Assembly: GCA_020445165.1 (NCBI GenBank)
Contig: JAGRHE010000005.1
Coordinates: 1-45,861, forward strand
Direction: 5' to 3'
Length of the DNA stretch: 45,861 nt
DNA from: Gammaproteobacteria bacterium
GTDB lineage: Bacteria; Pseudomonadota; Gammaproteobacteria; Chromatiales; Sedimenticolaceae
Both the position numbers and the translations under genes were made by a program. The notes under the pieces were generated by a model. It did not search any database and was not told the DNA's origin. It saw only the letters and a program-made list of their open reading frames with translations. Position 1 is the stretch's first letter. Each line of letters opens with the position of its first letter. Positions 24,924 to 32,567 of the stretch are shown here, one piece after another.

Positions 24924-27092
24924 TCATGGTGTTCGCGCCACATGCTCTCGCTTTTCCAGCTGGCGCAGGTACCAGGCAACCACTGGATCTTCCGGGCAAC
25001 GTCCCAGCAGTTCCTGAAATCCCTCGCGAGCCTGCACATACTCACCGGAATCATATGCGGCACGTGCCGCTTCGAAGCCTGACAATGCGGCAGCCTGCGC
25101 ATCTCTCTGCACAGCTCCCCAGCCCAGCAGTTCGTGCACAACAATCGCGCCGCTGCGTCCACTTAGGCTGACGCTGCCCAAACAACGTGTGACCGCATCC
25201 TCGAGGCCATCGACCAGTTGCGCGGACACCAGCAAGCGTGAGCCAAACTGTTTACTCAGCTGCTCCAGACGCGATGCCGTGTTGACGATGTCTCCGACCG
25301 CCCTATGCTCGTAGTGATCTGCTGCACCCACCCTTGCCAGCGTCATACCGCCGCAGTGCATGCCGACCCGCGTCGGCAAACTGATGCCGTAGGGATTGTG
25401 CCGATTCCAGTCTCCCATCGCGTTATCGATTGCGAGCATGCAGCGGCAGGCTGAGGCACGCAGCGCGTTTTCATTCTCGCGCCCGGCCCAGAACGCCATG
25501 ATCGAGTCGCCCTTGATGTCGGAAACCTCGCCGCCATTCGCGCGCACCTGTTGGATGATCACGCCGAGGTAGTCATTGACCAAGTCCACCAAACGATCCG
25601 ACGGCATGTTCTCGGCAACCTGGGTATAACCCTCGGCATCGGTCATCAGGCAAACCCCGAAAAGGGTCTGCCGGTCCTGTACTGAGTGATAGCCCTCCGC
25701 CGCCAGCCGACGCATGGTCGATTGCGGCAGGTAGTGGCCGAATACCTGTTGGATACGCTGTAGGTCCGAATGCGCGCGCCGGTGTTGCCACAGCAGCATG
25801 GCAAACAGGGTCAGCGGCGCCATGATCGCAACGGGCACCACAAGCGGCAACCACAGCTGCTGCGTAGCAAAAAAATGCAGTGCCACCATCAAGAACGCCG
25901 CCACACCGGCACCCACAGCGACCAGGGCCCATAGCGGCCGCAACAGTCCTGCTGCGAGACCCAGCAACAACCCTGTGCCGAGCAGCATACCCAGGGTTGC
26001 CGCCAGACCCGGTTGCTGCAAGCTTGTCTGGCCCTTCAGGTTGGCGAACGCCGTGGCCAGGATCTCGCTCCCGCTCAGGTCGAGGCCGGTCTCCGGATCG
26101 CTGTAGACCGTGCGGAAGGCATCACGCAGCTGCCACTGCACCGGGCTCGAAACCCCGACGAACACGGCTTTGCCGGCAAAGCGCTCGTTGCCCTGCGATG
26201 CTTCGAGCAGGCGCAAGGCATCGGCATAGAAGATGGTCGGGATAGTCTGGGCCGGACCATAGAAATTCAGAAAGCGGCTGGTGGGCGGCTGCAGCGCAGA
26301 ACCCAGTGAATCGAACAAACTGCTGACGGAAGTCTCACTGCCCAACGATCGCACATGCCCGACGCGCAGATCCTGCAGCCAGGTCGCCAGCTGAGCAGGC
26401 GGCATCTCCGCCAGCAGCTCGATCAGGCTGGCGCCTTCCCCGGCGTTGGCGGCCTGGCGCCAAGCCGCATAGTCGGGCTGGAAGAAGACGGCCAAAGAAA
26501 CCAGCGGCAATGCCGCCGCGCCACCGGCGTTCTCGTCGAAGGTCCAGAAACTGGCGACCTGATCGGGAACCTTGGGCAGCGTGAACGGTCCCTGGCCCGC
26601 CGCCGCGGCGGCGATCTCCGGCGTCGCCGGCGAGCGCTGCTGCACGATCAACGGCAACATCCGTTCGTTGGAGTTGACCGCAGCCGGCTGGTCTTTTTCG
26701 AGAAACTCGAGCAGAACGACGTTTCCCGCCCGGTGCAGTGCATCAGCGAAAGCGGCATCCTCAGCTGGACGCGCTTCCTTGAAGTGCAGATCGAACGTAA
26801 TGCTGCGCGCGCCAGCTGCCGCCAGGCCGTCGACCAGCCTGGCATGCAGGCTGCGCGGCCAGCGGCTGGTGTCGTAAGGCAAGCCCAGTTGTTGCGACGA
26901 CGCCTTGTCGATCGATATCAGCACGACGTCCTGCGGCGGCGCGACGGCACCGCGCAGTGCGAACAGCCAGGCCAGGCCGAAGCGCTGTTCGATCGCGCCA
27001 CCCAGCGGCGAGACCAGTAACGTCAAGCCGACCAGACCCGCCACCAGGCCGGGGACCACGGCATGCAACAGAAGCTGTCTGATCCGCACCAA
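24924..27092 (-). CDS. CHASE2-domain adenylate cyclase (class III)
   Basis: A 722-residue membrane signalling enzyme making cAMP. An N-terminal helix (about 12-30) leads into an extracytoplasmic CHASE2 sensor (about 35-350; VVLISIDKASSQQLGLPYDT, then FVGVSSPVQWQLRDAF). Three membrane helices follow (about 365-450), then a class III cyclase domain (about 475-650) and a short TPR-like C-terminus. Catalytic features are present: metal Asp in MTDAEGYTQVAE, the Lys-Gly-Asp of DIKGDSIMAFW (Lys is the adenine-selecting residue) and GDIVNTASRLE. This pattern predicts ATP rather than GTP as substrate. The start is a TTG at 27092 or the next-codon GTG at 27089, both after a GGAG-type site. It is the last gene of a same-strand set with a Crp-type regulator, a likely cAMP receptor. 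Confidence 0.9.
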   Translation of the reverse strand: MVRIRQLLLHAVVPGLVAGLVGLTLLVSPLGGAIEQRFGLAWLFALRGAVAPPQDVVLISIDKASSQQLGLPYDTSRWPRSLHARLVDGLAAAGARSITFDLHFKEARPAEDAAFADALHRAGNVVLLEFLEKDQPAAVNSNERMLPLIVQQRSPATPEIAAAAAGQGPFTLPKVPDQVASFWTFDENAGGAAALPLVSLAVFFQPDYAAWRQAANAGEGASLIELLAEMPPAQLATWLQDLRVGHVRSLGSETSVSSLFDSLGSALQPPTSRFLNFYGPAQTIPTIFYADALRLLEASQGNERFAGKAVFVGVSSPVQWQLRDAFRTVYSDPETGLDLSGSEILATAFANLKGQTSLQQPGLAATLGMLLGTGLLLGLAAGLLRPLWALVAVGAGVAAFLMVALHFFATQQLWLPLVVPVAIMAPLTLFAMLLWQHRRAHSDLQRIQQVFGHYLPQSTMRRLAAEGYHSVQDRQTLFGVCLMTDAEGYTQVAENMPSDRLVDLVNDYLGVIIQQVRANGGEVSDIKGDSIMAFWAGRENENALRASACRCMLAIDNAMGDWNRHNPYGISLPTRVGMHCGGMTLARVGAADHYEHRAVGDIVNTASRLEQLSKQFGSRLLVSAQLVDGLEDAVTRCLGSVSLSGRSGAIVVHELLGWGAVQRDAQAAALSGFEAARAAYDSGEYVQAREGFQELLGRCPEDPVVAWYLRQLEKREHVARTP

Positions 27093-27206
27093 CGGAATCG
27101 TTTCTCCACGGACACATCGCTGTCAGCGCACCGGCGCCTGCATCGCGCATGCCCATGAGTCGAATGATAGCCCTGTTGCGGAAGCCGTCGTCAGACGGCA
27201 TTGCGC

Positions 27207-27512
27207 TCAATCGCAGTCATCATCGCTCTCGAAACCGCCCTGCGGCTGCGGATGGCGGGTACGCACGAACATCATCGCGTCGATTCGATCGAACTGCTGA
27301 TCGAGCGCCTGGTCGACCTGGCGGTTCGTGAGTCCGTCATAAATGACCACGCGCCCGGAGCGCTCTACAGCGAGCTGGGCCTCGGTCGGGTGGTTCAGCA
27401 CGTCGGCCTGCCAGTCACTCCCTACCGACCCGGCGAGGGAATCCTGGAACACCAGGTTGAAGTAGATCCCGGCCGCAACGCCGACCAGGATCACGATATC
27501 CTTGATTCGCAT
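27207..27512 (-). CDS. Small single-pass membrane protein between the Crp-type regulator and the cyclase
   Basis: A 101-residue protein starting MRIKDIVILVGVAAGIYFNL, which forms a membrane helix (about 5-20). An acidic, polar, probably periplasmic domain follows, ending in ESDDDCD. The ATG at 27512 has GGAGA about 7 bases upstream and is preferred to an in-frame GTG at 27542. The 115-base gap to the cyclase and the 150-base gap to the regulator contain no other gene, so it is likely cotranscribed with the cyclase. The palindrome at 27631-27643 lies about 120 bases before its start. I recognise no family. A role as membrane partner of the cyclase is only inferred from position. Confidence 0.65.
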   Translation of the reverse strand: MRIKDIVILVGVAAGIYFNLVFQDSLAGSVGSDWQADVLNHPTEAQLAVERSGRVVIYDGLTNRQVDQALDQQFDRIDAMMFVRTRHPQPQGGFESDDDCD

Positions 27513-27630
27513 GGCTGTTCTCCCATCAGCTTTCTTCGGCACCGATTGCCGCTGTGGCAGCAGGCAACCTGTGTGGTAAAGCCTAGGGAAGGCAGCGGCG
27601 CTACGGCTGGCAACAATCAGCCCGGAAAAA

Positions 27631-27643
27631 GTGAACTATTCAC
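27631..27643. promoter_or_regulatory. Palindrome upstream of the small membrane protein/cyclase genes
   Basis: GTGAACTATTCAC is a GTGAA-N3-TTCAC dyad in the gap between the Crp-type regulator's end and the next gene on the same strand. It differs from the element at 20696-20708 at two positions and from that at 20675-20687 at two. The neighbouring regulator is the obvious candidate binder. Confidence 0.55.
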
Positions 27644-27665
27644 CACGCGCCTCTCTGGAAGGCAC

Positions 27666-28307
27666 TCACCAGTGCGGCGGCAGCTTGCGCTGCAAGACAT
27701 AACGCTTGCCCTTAACATCGAGATATCCACCGATTCGCAGGTCTTTGAGGATCTTGCTGACCATCTCGCGCGATGCGCCGACGCGATCGGCGATCTGCTG
27801 GTGGGTGAGCTTCGGGGTAATCTGCAGCCCATCCTCCTCGACGGAGCTGTCGGTGAGAATCTTGGCGATTCGCCCATAGACGTCCAGCAACGCGAAATCA
27901 GTGACCGACTCGGTCAGGGTTTGCACCTGGCGTGCCAGTGAACTGATCAGGTTGAACGCGATATTCGGATGTTCCTTCAGGCACTCGGCGAAAGAGTGCC
28001 GCGACAACACCAGAAACTCGCTGTCTTCCAGCGTCATGACCGACGCCGTGCGCGGCATGTCGGCCAACAGGGCAAGTTCGCCGAGTACGGCGCCAGGCTC
28101 CTGCTCGCTGAGCACGATCTCCTTGCCCTTGTCGTTCGCAACATAGGCCTTGGATCTGCCGGAACGCAGGATATACAGCGCATTGGCATCGTCGCCGCGC
28201 TCGATGATCACCGTCTGCTTGCGGTAATGCTTGAGCACCGCATGGCGTTCAATCGTGTCACGCTCTTCGTCTGTGAGCCCATCGAACAGATACACGTCTC
28301 TCAACAT
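27666..28307 (-). CDS. Crp/Fnr-family transcription regulator with a cAMP-type binding pocket
   Basis: A 213-residue regulator. The N-terminal cyclic-nucleotide-binding barrel has the phosphate-binding cassette GELALLADMPRTASV (Gly76, Glu77, Arg86). The C-terminal winged helix (about 165-200) contains HQQIADRVGASREMVSKIL, in which Arg180 and Glu181 match the DNA-reading residues of E. coli CRP and CRP's Arg185 is conservatively Lys here. There is no FNR-type N-terminal cysteine cluster. It is therefore expected to bind cAMP and read GTGA-like half-sites. ATG at 28307. It lies 36 bases after the GNAT-CNB gene and two genes before an adenylate cyclase, so ligand producer and receptor are encoded together. 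It is not the ordinary housekeeping Crp by context, though that cannot be excluded. Confidence 0.88.
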   Translation of the reverse strand: MLRDVYLFDGLTDEERDTIERHAVLKHYRKQTVIIERGDDANALYILRSGRSKAYVANDKGKEIVLSEQEPGAVLGELALLADMPRTASVMTLEDSEFLVLSRHSFAECLKEHPNIAFNLISSLARQVQTLTESVTDFALLDVYGRIAKILTDSSVEEDGLQITPKLTHQQIADRVGASREMVSKILKDLRIGGYLDVKGKRYVLQRKLPPHW

Positions 28308-28343
28308 GGCGATGGCACCTCGCTTCTCGTTATTGACCGCGGG

Positions 28344-29600
28344 TCAGCGCCCGGCGGAGCCCCTGCGCTTGCGTTTGTCCCGCTGCCGCGCACGGCTGTA
28401 CGGCCGCAGGAACTCGATCCGGGTGTCAGTGTACTTGCAGATGCCACGCTGCTTCAGCTCGTCGAGGAACGTGACCACCTCGGGGGTGTCGGTCGCGGCA
28501 GCGGCAGCCAGCTCGGCAGGCCCGATCCGCAACAGGCTGGTGCCATCGGCGCGGTCTTTCAGGCGCCCGGACTCGAGCAAGCCCTTGAGGGCGAACTCGA
28601 TGCGCTGCTCCGCCGATCCGTAGGCAAGGAGCTTGGCGAACTCGTCGGTGCGCCGCAGCCGGTCCGAAATGAAACCGAGTACGATGCCCACGCGGTCCGG
28701 ATTCTGTCGCAGACCGTCCATGAAATCTTCACGGCGCAGCACGATGAGCTCAGTATCACTGACCGCGGTCGCGTTCGCCGAGCGTGTCTTGGCATCGATC
28801 AATGCCATCTCGCCGAACAACTCGCCGGGACCCAGCACGGCAAACACCAGCTCGCGCCCATCCTCGGCCACATTGGCCGTGATTTTCACACTGCCGACGT
28901 CGATCACATAGCATTCGCCAGCTTCATCGAACTCCCGGAATATCGATTCGCCGGCACGGAAAACGATGCGCTGAAAGTGACTCGCAAAGCAGCGCAGCAA
29001 AGCGATGTCGTCGAGGCGTGGGCCGACTGTGCGCTCGAACAGATCGCTGAAGGTCGAGACCATCGGCACGATATGGTTGCCGATATCCTCGATCCAGGTG
29101 CGTTCGCCCACGGCGGTGAAGCCCATCCGCCGGTACATGGTTTCGTTCTCATGATTGACGGCGACGATAGCGTGTGTCCCGCCCCAGCTGCGGCAAACGG
29201 TCGCGGCCAGCTTGAACAGCGCGCGAACCACGTCACGGCGACGCCGCCATCCGCGCCGGACGGCCAACATGCCGGCGCTGCTGAAAATCGGCGGCTGGGA
29301 GTTCTGCAGCTGCCAGGTACGCGTAATGCGCTTTTTCTCGGCACTGAAATCGTACAGGCGCTCCGGTGGCAATCCGCTGCCGGTGTCGAGATTGATACGG
29401 ATGGTCGCTATCGGCTCGTCGCCATCGTAGGCGATGAGATTGGCGCAACGTGGGTGGGCATCGAACCGGTCGACCATGAAATCGTCGCCCGCCGTGGTAC
29501 CGGCGAACTTGCCTTCTTCGACGGTGTACACCTGGCGGCGTATCCAGAACACGTCATCGAGTTCCTTACCGGTTTCCGCAAGCCTGAGTCGTATCCCCAT
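28344..29600 (-). CDS. GNAT-like acyltransferase fused to a cyclic-nucleotide-binding domain
   Basis: A 418-residue fusion. Residues about 1-185 form an N-acyltransferase fold resembling the autoinducer-synthase/GNAT type (FWIRRQVYTVEEGKFAG, then CANLIAYDGDEPIATIRINL and a MYRRMGFTAVGER end). Residues about 195-310 are a cyclic-nucleotide-binding barrel with cassette GEMALIDAKTRSANA (Gly263, Glu264, Arg273). The C-terminal 100 residues look like a winged helix without the clear CRP recognition helix. Cyclic-AMP-controlled acetyltransferases are known in mycobacteria (CNB first, GNAT second); here the order is reversed. ATG at 29600 follows an AGGA-type site; the frame to 29657 is less likely. 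It is the first gene of the set with Crp-type regulator, small membrane protein and adenylate cyclase. Acyl donor and target are unknown. Confidence 0.8.
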   Translation of the reverse strand: MGIRLRLAETGKELDDVFWIRRQVYTVEEGKFAGTTAGDDFMVDRFDAHPRCANLIAYDGDEPIATIRINLDTGSGLPPERLYDFSAEKKRITRTWQLQNSQPPIFSSAGMLAVRRGWRRRRDVVRALFKLAATVCRSWGGTHAIVAVNHENETMYRRMGFTAVGERTWIEDIGNHIVPMVSTFSDLFERTVGPRLDDIALLRCFASHFQRIVFRAGESIFREFDEAGECYVIDVGSVKITANVAEDGRELVFAVLGPGELFGEMALIDAKTRSANATAVSDTELIVLRREDFMDGLRQNPDRVGIVLGFISDRLRRTDEFAKLLAYGSAEQRIEFALKGLLESGRLKDRADGTSLLRIGPAELAAAAATDTPEVVTFLDELKQRGICKYTDTRIEFLRPYSRARQRDKRKRRGSAGR

Positions 29601-29807
29601 GTCCCGTCCTGAATTTGCGCCGCCGCGACGAAGGAAAATACCCGCCACCGCGATCACTACCTTTCAATGCTAGCATCGGTACCTCGCCACGACTGCGCCA
29701 CGCAGATACCACGTGATGCGAGTCAAGCAATCCCGGCAGGAATCTGCCCAAACCCATTCGAATCGCCAGCTACAATCGATACCGGGCAGCAGACGGAGAC
29801 GCCGCAG

Positions 29808-31019
29808 ATGGTAAAACTCGGGACTTGCGACCGCGGCTGCGGCCCGGCTGACGAGCGCGCTTATTTTAGCGACAAACATGAGCCGGCAATGCCCCGCGAT
29901 GGCCGTTTTCGCGGCGAACGCACCAACGAATGGTTGCGATTTGCCGAAAACGACGGCAAAGCGGTGGCCGAGATACAGGAATTCCTGCAGTCCAAGGGAT
30001 TCTTCCCTTTCGGCGTCATTGATGGCGTTTGTGGCTATAGAACCGCTTCATCCATGCGCCTGTACCAGGAGTATGTGCGTTCGGTCGATGGAAGCGCTGA
30101 TATCGGCGCTCCGGACGGCATATTTGGACCGAAGAGCCTGCAGCATGTGAGGCGCTGGCGGCACGATGGGATCGTCGCAGAATGGCACGCCCACGACAGT
30201 AGCCAGCCACAGCCCGAGTACCGCGACTGGATGCGCCTGCTGAGCCGGGTCAAGACCCACTATCTGCAACAACCGACCCGATTGCTGCAGCGAATTGCCG
30301 ACTACGACGGTGCTACTGACACCCGGCCGATCGCCGCATGGGACTTTGACCCGCAGCGCATCCACCTGGTTGGCATCCGCCGGCACGAGGCACAACCGGG
30401 CAAGCGCGAGAACGACGATGTCTTCATCCTGCTGATCAACGGCAGCGTGTTCAAGTTCTACGGCACCACCGACCCGGGCAAGTCGTCGCATCGATCCGGC
30501 GCACCCTTCCTGGTCCATGGGCAACACCGCTATCGCTTCGGCTGGCACAAGCAATCAGACCGGCAGAAGGTCTACCGTGCGCTCAAGCCACGCACCTCCG
30601 GTGTACTGATCGTGCGCGATGGAGACCGCGACTTCGCCTTGACCCGCCGTGATCTCGAGGGGCGACTGGAGAACAACGCGTCGATCAATATCCACTGGGG
30701 CGGGCGTGGTGTCAGCAACTGGTCGGAGGGCTGCCAGGTGATCTGCGGCCGGGCCTACGTCAATCACCGCAACGACCTGGTCGATTGCACCCGGTTCGCC
30801 GCGACGACCTATTCCACGTTGGGCACGCGCGTAAACGGCGACTACCAGACCAAGGGGGCCTACAGCGTGCTGGTCGACCTCGTCACCGCGTTCTCCGGCG
30901 ACGAGCACGCGCTCGACTACATGCTGCTGTACGAGGAGGATCTGCGCCTCGATCCCGGGTTCGGCGATGACATGGCGGCGAAGATCAATGCCGTGATGCA
31001 GCGTGAAGCGACCGGCTGA
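29808..31019 (+). CDS. Peptidoglycan-binding-domain protein with L,D-transpeptidase-like catalytic motif
   Basis: A 403-residue protein. The N-terminal part has a peptidoglycan-binding fold (about residues 48-118; VAEIQEFLQSKGFFPFGVID then PDGIFGPKSLQHV). The C-terminal half has a candidate active-site block near 294-315, INIHWGGRGV and SNWSEGCQVICG. Its His followed by S-x-G-C is reminiscent of the HxG...SHGC signature of YkuD L,D-transpeptidases, but the family is not certain. ATG at 29808 is supported by GGAG nine bases upstream; the longer frame from 29667 lacks this. No signal peptide is visible at either start, which is odd for a cell-wall enzyme; phage-like or contact-dependent delivery would explain this but there is no supporting neighbour. 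Divergent from the GNAT-CNB gene. Confidence 0.65.
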   Translation: MVKLGTCDRGCGPADERAYFSDKHEPAMPRDGRFRGERTNEWLRFAENDGKAVAEIQEFLQSKGFFPFGVIDGVCGYRTASSMRLYQEYVRSVDGSADIGAPDGIFGPKSLQHVRRWRHDGIVAEWHAHDSSQPQPEYRDWMRLLSRVKTHYLQQPTRLLQRIADYDGATDTRPIAAWDFDPQRIHLVGIRRHEAQPGKRENDDVFILLINGSVFKFYGTTDPGKSSHRSGAPFLVHGQHRYRFGWHKQSDRQKVYRALKPRTSGVLIVRDGDRDFALTRRDLEGRLENNASINIHWGGRGVSNWSEGCQVICGRAYVNHRNDLVDCTRFAATTYSTLGTRVNGDYQTKGAYSVLVDLVTAFSGDEHALDYMLLYEEDLRLDPGFGDDMAAKINAVMQREATG

Positions 31020-31036
31020 CCGGCCATTCAAAAAGC

Positions 31037-31684
31037 TTATGCGCGTTTCCCCTGGTACAGGTTGAAACTGATGCTGATCCGATCGCCGTCGTCGCCAGCG
31101 GCTTCGCTCAGGTTGGGCTCGACCTCGTGCAGCAACCAGGCCGGGAACAGGATCATCCGCCCGGGCACTGGCTCGTAGTAAACCTCGGACCAGTTGTGCG
31201 CCTGCCTGCCACCCTCGGCGTCGATGCGCGGACGCAGCATCTGGGCCTGCACCCGTGGATCGGCGAAATAGATCCGGCCACAGTTCGGCGGCGTCTGCAC
31301 GTAGTAAACCCCGCTCCAGATCACGCCCGGGTGGATGTGCATGCGATTGAATGCACCGCGCGGGCTGACATTGGCCCACATGTTGTCGATCCGCGGTGCG
31401 AACGCAGGATCGTAATGCAGGTCGTCGAATACCTCCTGCGCCATCGCGTCGATCAATCCGGCCAGCGGTGCAAAGGCGTCGCGACGGTTGAGGTCATCGG
31501 GACTGTGCCAGGCACCCGCCTGCTTGACATTCGACCGGTGCAGGCCGGTCCGGTTCTGCTCGCGCATTGCGTAGATGTGTTCACGCAGGGCAAGGTTCAG
31601 GTCCGCGACGTCGAGCAGGTCACGGAAATAGATGAAGGTCGGGAAATACAGTTCCCGCTTGAGCTGGGATTGCTCGTCGTTCAC
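31037..31684 (-). CDS. TIGR02466-family 2OG-Fe(II) oxygenase-like protein
   Basis: A 215-residue protein of the TIGR02466 group, which has the double-stranded beta-helix layout of 2-oxoglutarate/Fe(II) oxygenases. Key blocks are FNRMHIHPGVIWSGVYYVQT near residues 112-131 (first metal His), CGRIYFADPR, and the late LLHEVEPN...RISISFN (second His and the 2OG-binding Arg). The start is a GTG at 31684 overlapping the adaptor's TGA by four bases (GTGA), so it is translationally coupled to the HlyD-type gene. Last gene of the giant-protein export operon. A likely but untested role is hydroxylation of side chains in the giant protein or of another operon product; members elsewhere lack assigned substrates as far as I know. 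Confidence 0.82.
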   Translation of the reverse strand: MNDEQSQLKRELYFPTFIYFRDLLDVADLNLALREHIYAMREQNRTGLHRSNVKQAGAWHSPDDLNRRDAFAPLAGLIDAMAQEVFDDLHYDPAFAPRIDNMWANVSPRGAFNRMHIHPGVIWSGVYYVQTPPNCGRIYFADPRVQAQMLRPRIDAEGGRQAHNWSEVYYEPVPGRMILFPAWLLHEVEPNLSEAAGDDGDRISISFNLYQGKRA

Positions 31685-32565
31685 GGCAGTGCCTGCACGC
31701 GGCGCTCGCTGCCGGCCAGGCTGCCGCTGCCGGAAGCCAATGAATCGAAGGAAACGGTGCAGCGAATGCCGGCTGGCAGGTCACTGTCGGGGTTCGGCAG
31801 CACCAGGCGCACGCCGAAGGTGCCGCTGGCGGCGTCGAATACGCGATCGACGACGGCCACCTGTGCCACATAGCTTCCACCGATCGGCTGTACCGGCTCG
31901 ACCGTCGCCGACTGCCCGATGGTCACCCGGCCATAAGCGGCAACTGGCAGGTAAACCTCGACGTACAACTCATCCAGTTGCGCGACCGTCAGCAACGGTG
32001 CCTGCTCGTGGATATATTCGCCCGGCACCTTGCTCACCTCGGTGATCACCCCGCTGACCGAGCTGCGCAGGGTGCGGCGGTCCAGTTGCGCCTGGGCCAC
32101 GGCGTACTCGACCTTGGCCAGGGCATGGCGCAGACGCGCCGATTCGACCTCCAGGCGGGCCACCTTTTCCTGCACGGCTGCCTCGTCCATCAGCTTGTCG
32201 GACAGGATCTGCTTACGTGACAAGGTCTCAGCACGTTCCTTTTCGGCACGCTGGAAACCGAGCCGTGCCTCGCTGGAGCGGATATCGACATCCTCTTCGG
32301 ACTTGATCCGCGCCAGTTCGACCGCAAGTGCCTCGGTTCGCGATTCGAGCACCGCGAGCACCTGGCCCTTTTCCACCAGGTCGCCACGTTCAACGCGCAG
32401 TTCCTCGATCACGCCTTCAGCCGGGCTGCCGATATGGGCGATTCGCTTGGGCTCGATCGTACAATCGAACGCGGCACCGGCGACGCCGACATCGGCACAA
32501 GACAGGCAGATCATGCAGGCGACAATCCGCCACACACGCCACGCTCGGTTCCATCCTTTGTCCAT
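31681..32565 (-). CDS. Periplasmic adaptor (HlyD/RND membrane-fusion type)
   Basis: A 294-residue membrane-fusion protein. The N-terminal signal or anchor helix is at residues about 10-30. A biotinyl-lipoyl half follows (IGSPAEGVIEELRVERGDLV), then a coiled-coil hairpin (about 78-165), the second lipoyl half (LRSSVSGVITEVSKVPGEYI) and a beta-barrel (VYLPVAAYGRVTIGQSATVE). Such adaptors connect inner-membrane pumps to TolC-type channels. ATG at 32565 has a GGAG site and lies 2 bases after the SecA-like gene's stop; the oxygenase GTG overlaps its end. No pump (RND, MFS or ABC) is encoded in the visible operon. This suggests it works with the two HlyD-like membrane fusions upstream. Confidence 0.86.
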   Translation of the reverse strand: MDKGWNRAWRVWRIVACMICLSCADVGVAGAAFDCTIEPKRIAHIGSPAEGVIEELRVERGDLVEKGQVLAVLESRTEALAVELARIKSEEDVDIRSSEARLGFQRAEKERAETLSRKQILSDKLMDEAAVQEKVARLEVESARLRHALAKVEYAVAQAQLDRRTLRSSVSGVITEVSKVPGEYIHEQAPLLTVAQLDELYVEVYLPVAAYGRVTIGQSATVEPVQPIGGSYVAQVAVVDRVFDAASGTFGVRLVLPNPDSDLPAGIRCTVSFDSLASGSGSLAGSERRVQALP

Positions 32566-32567
32566 TT

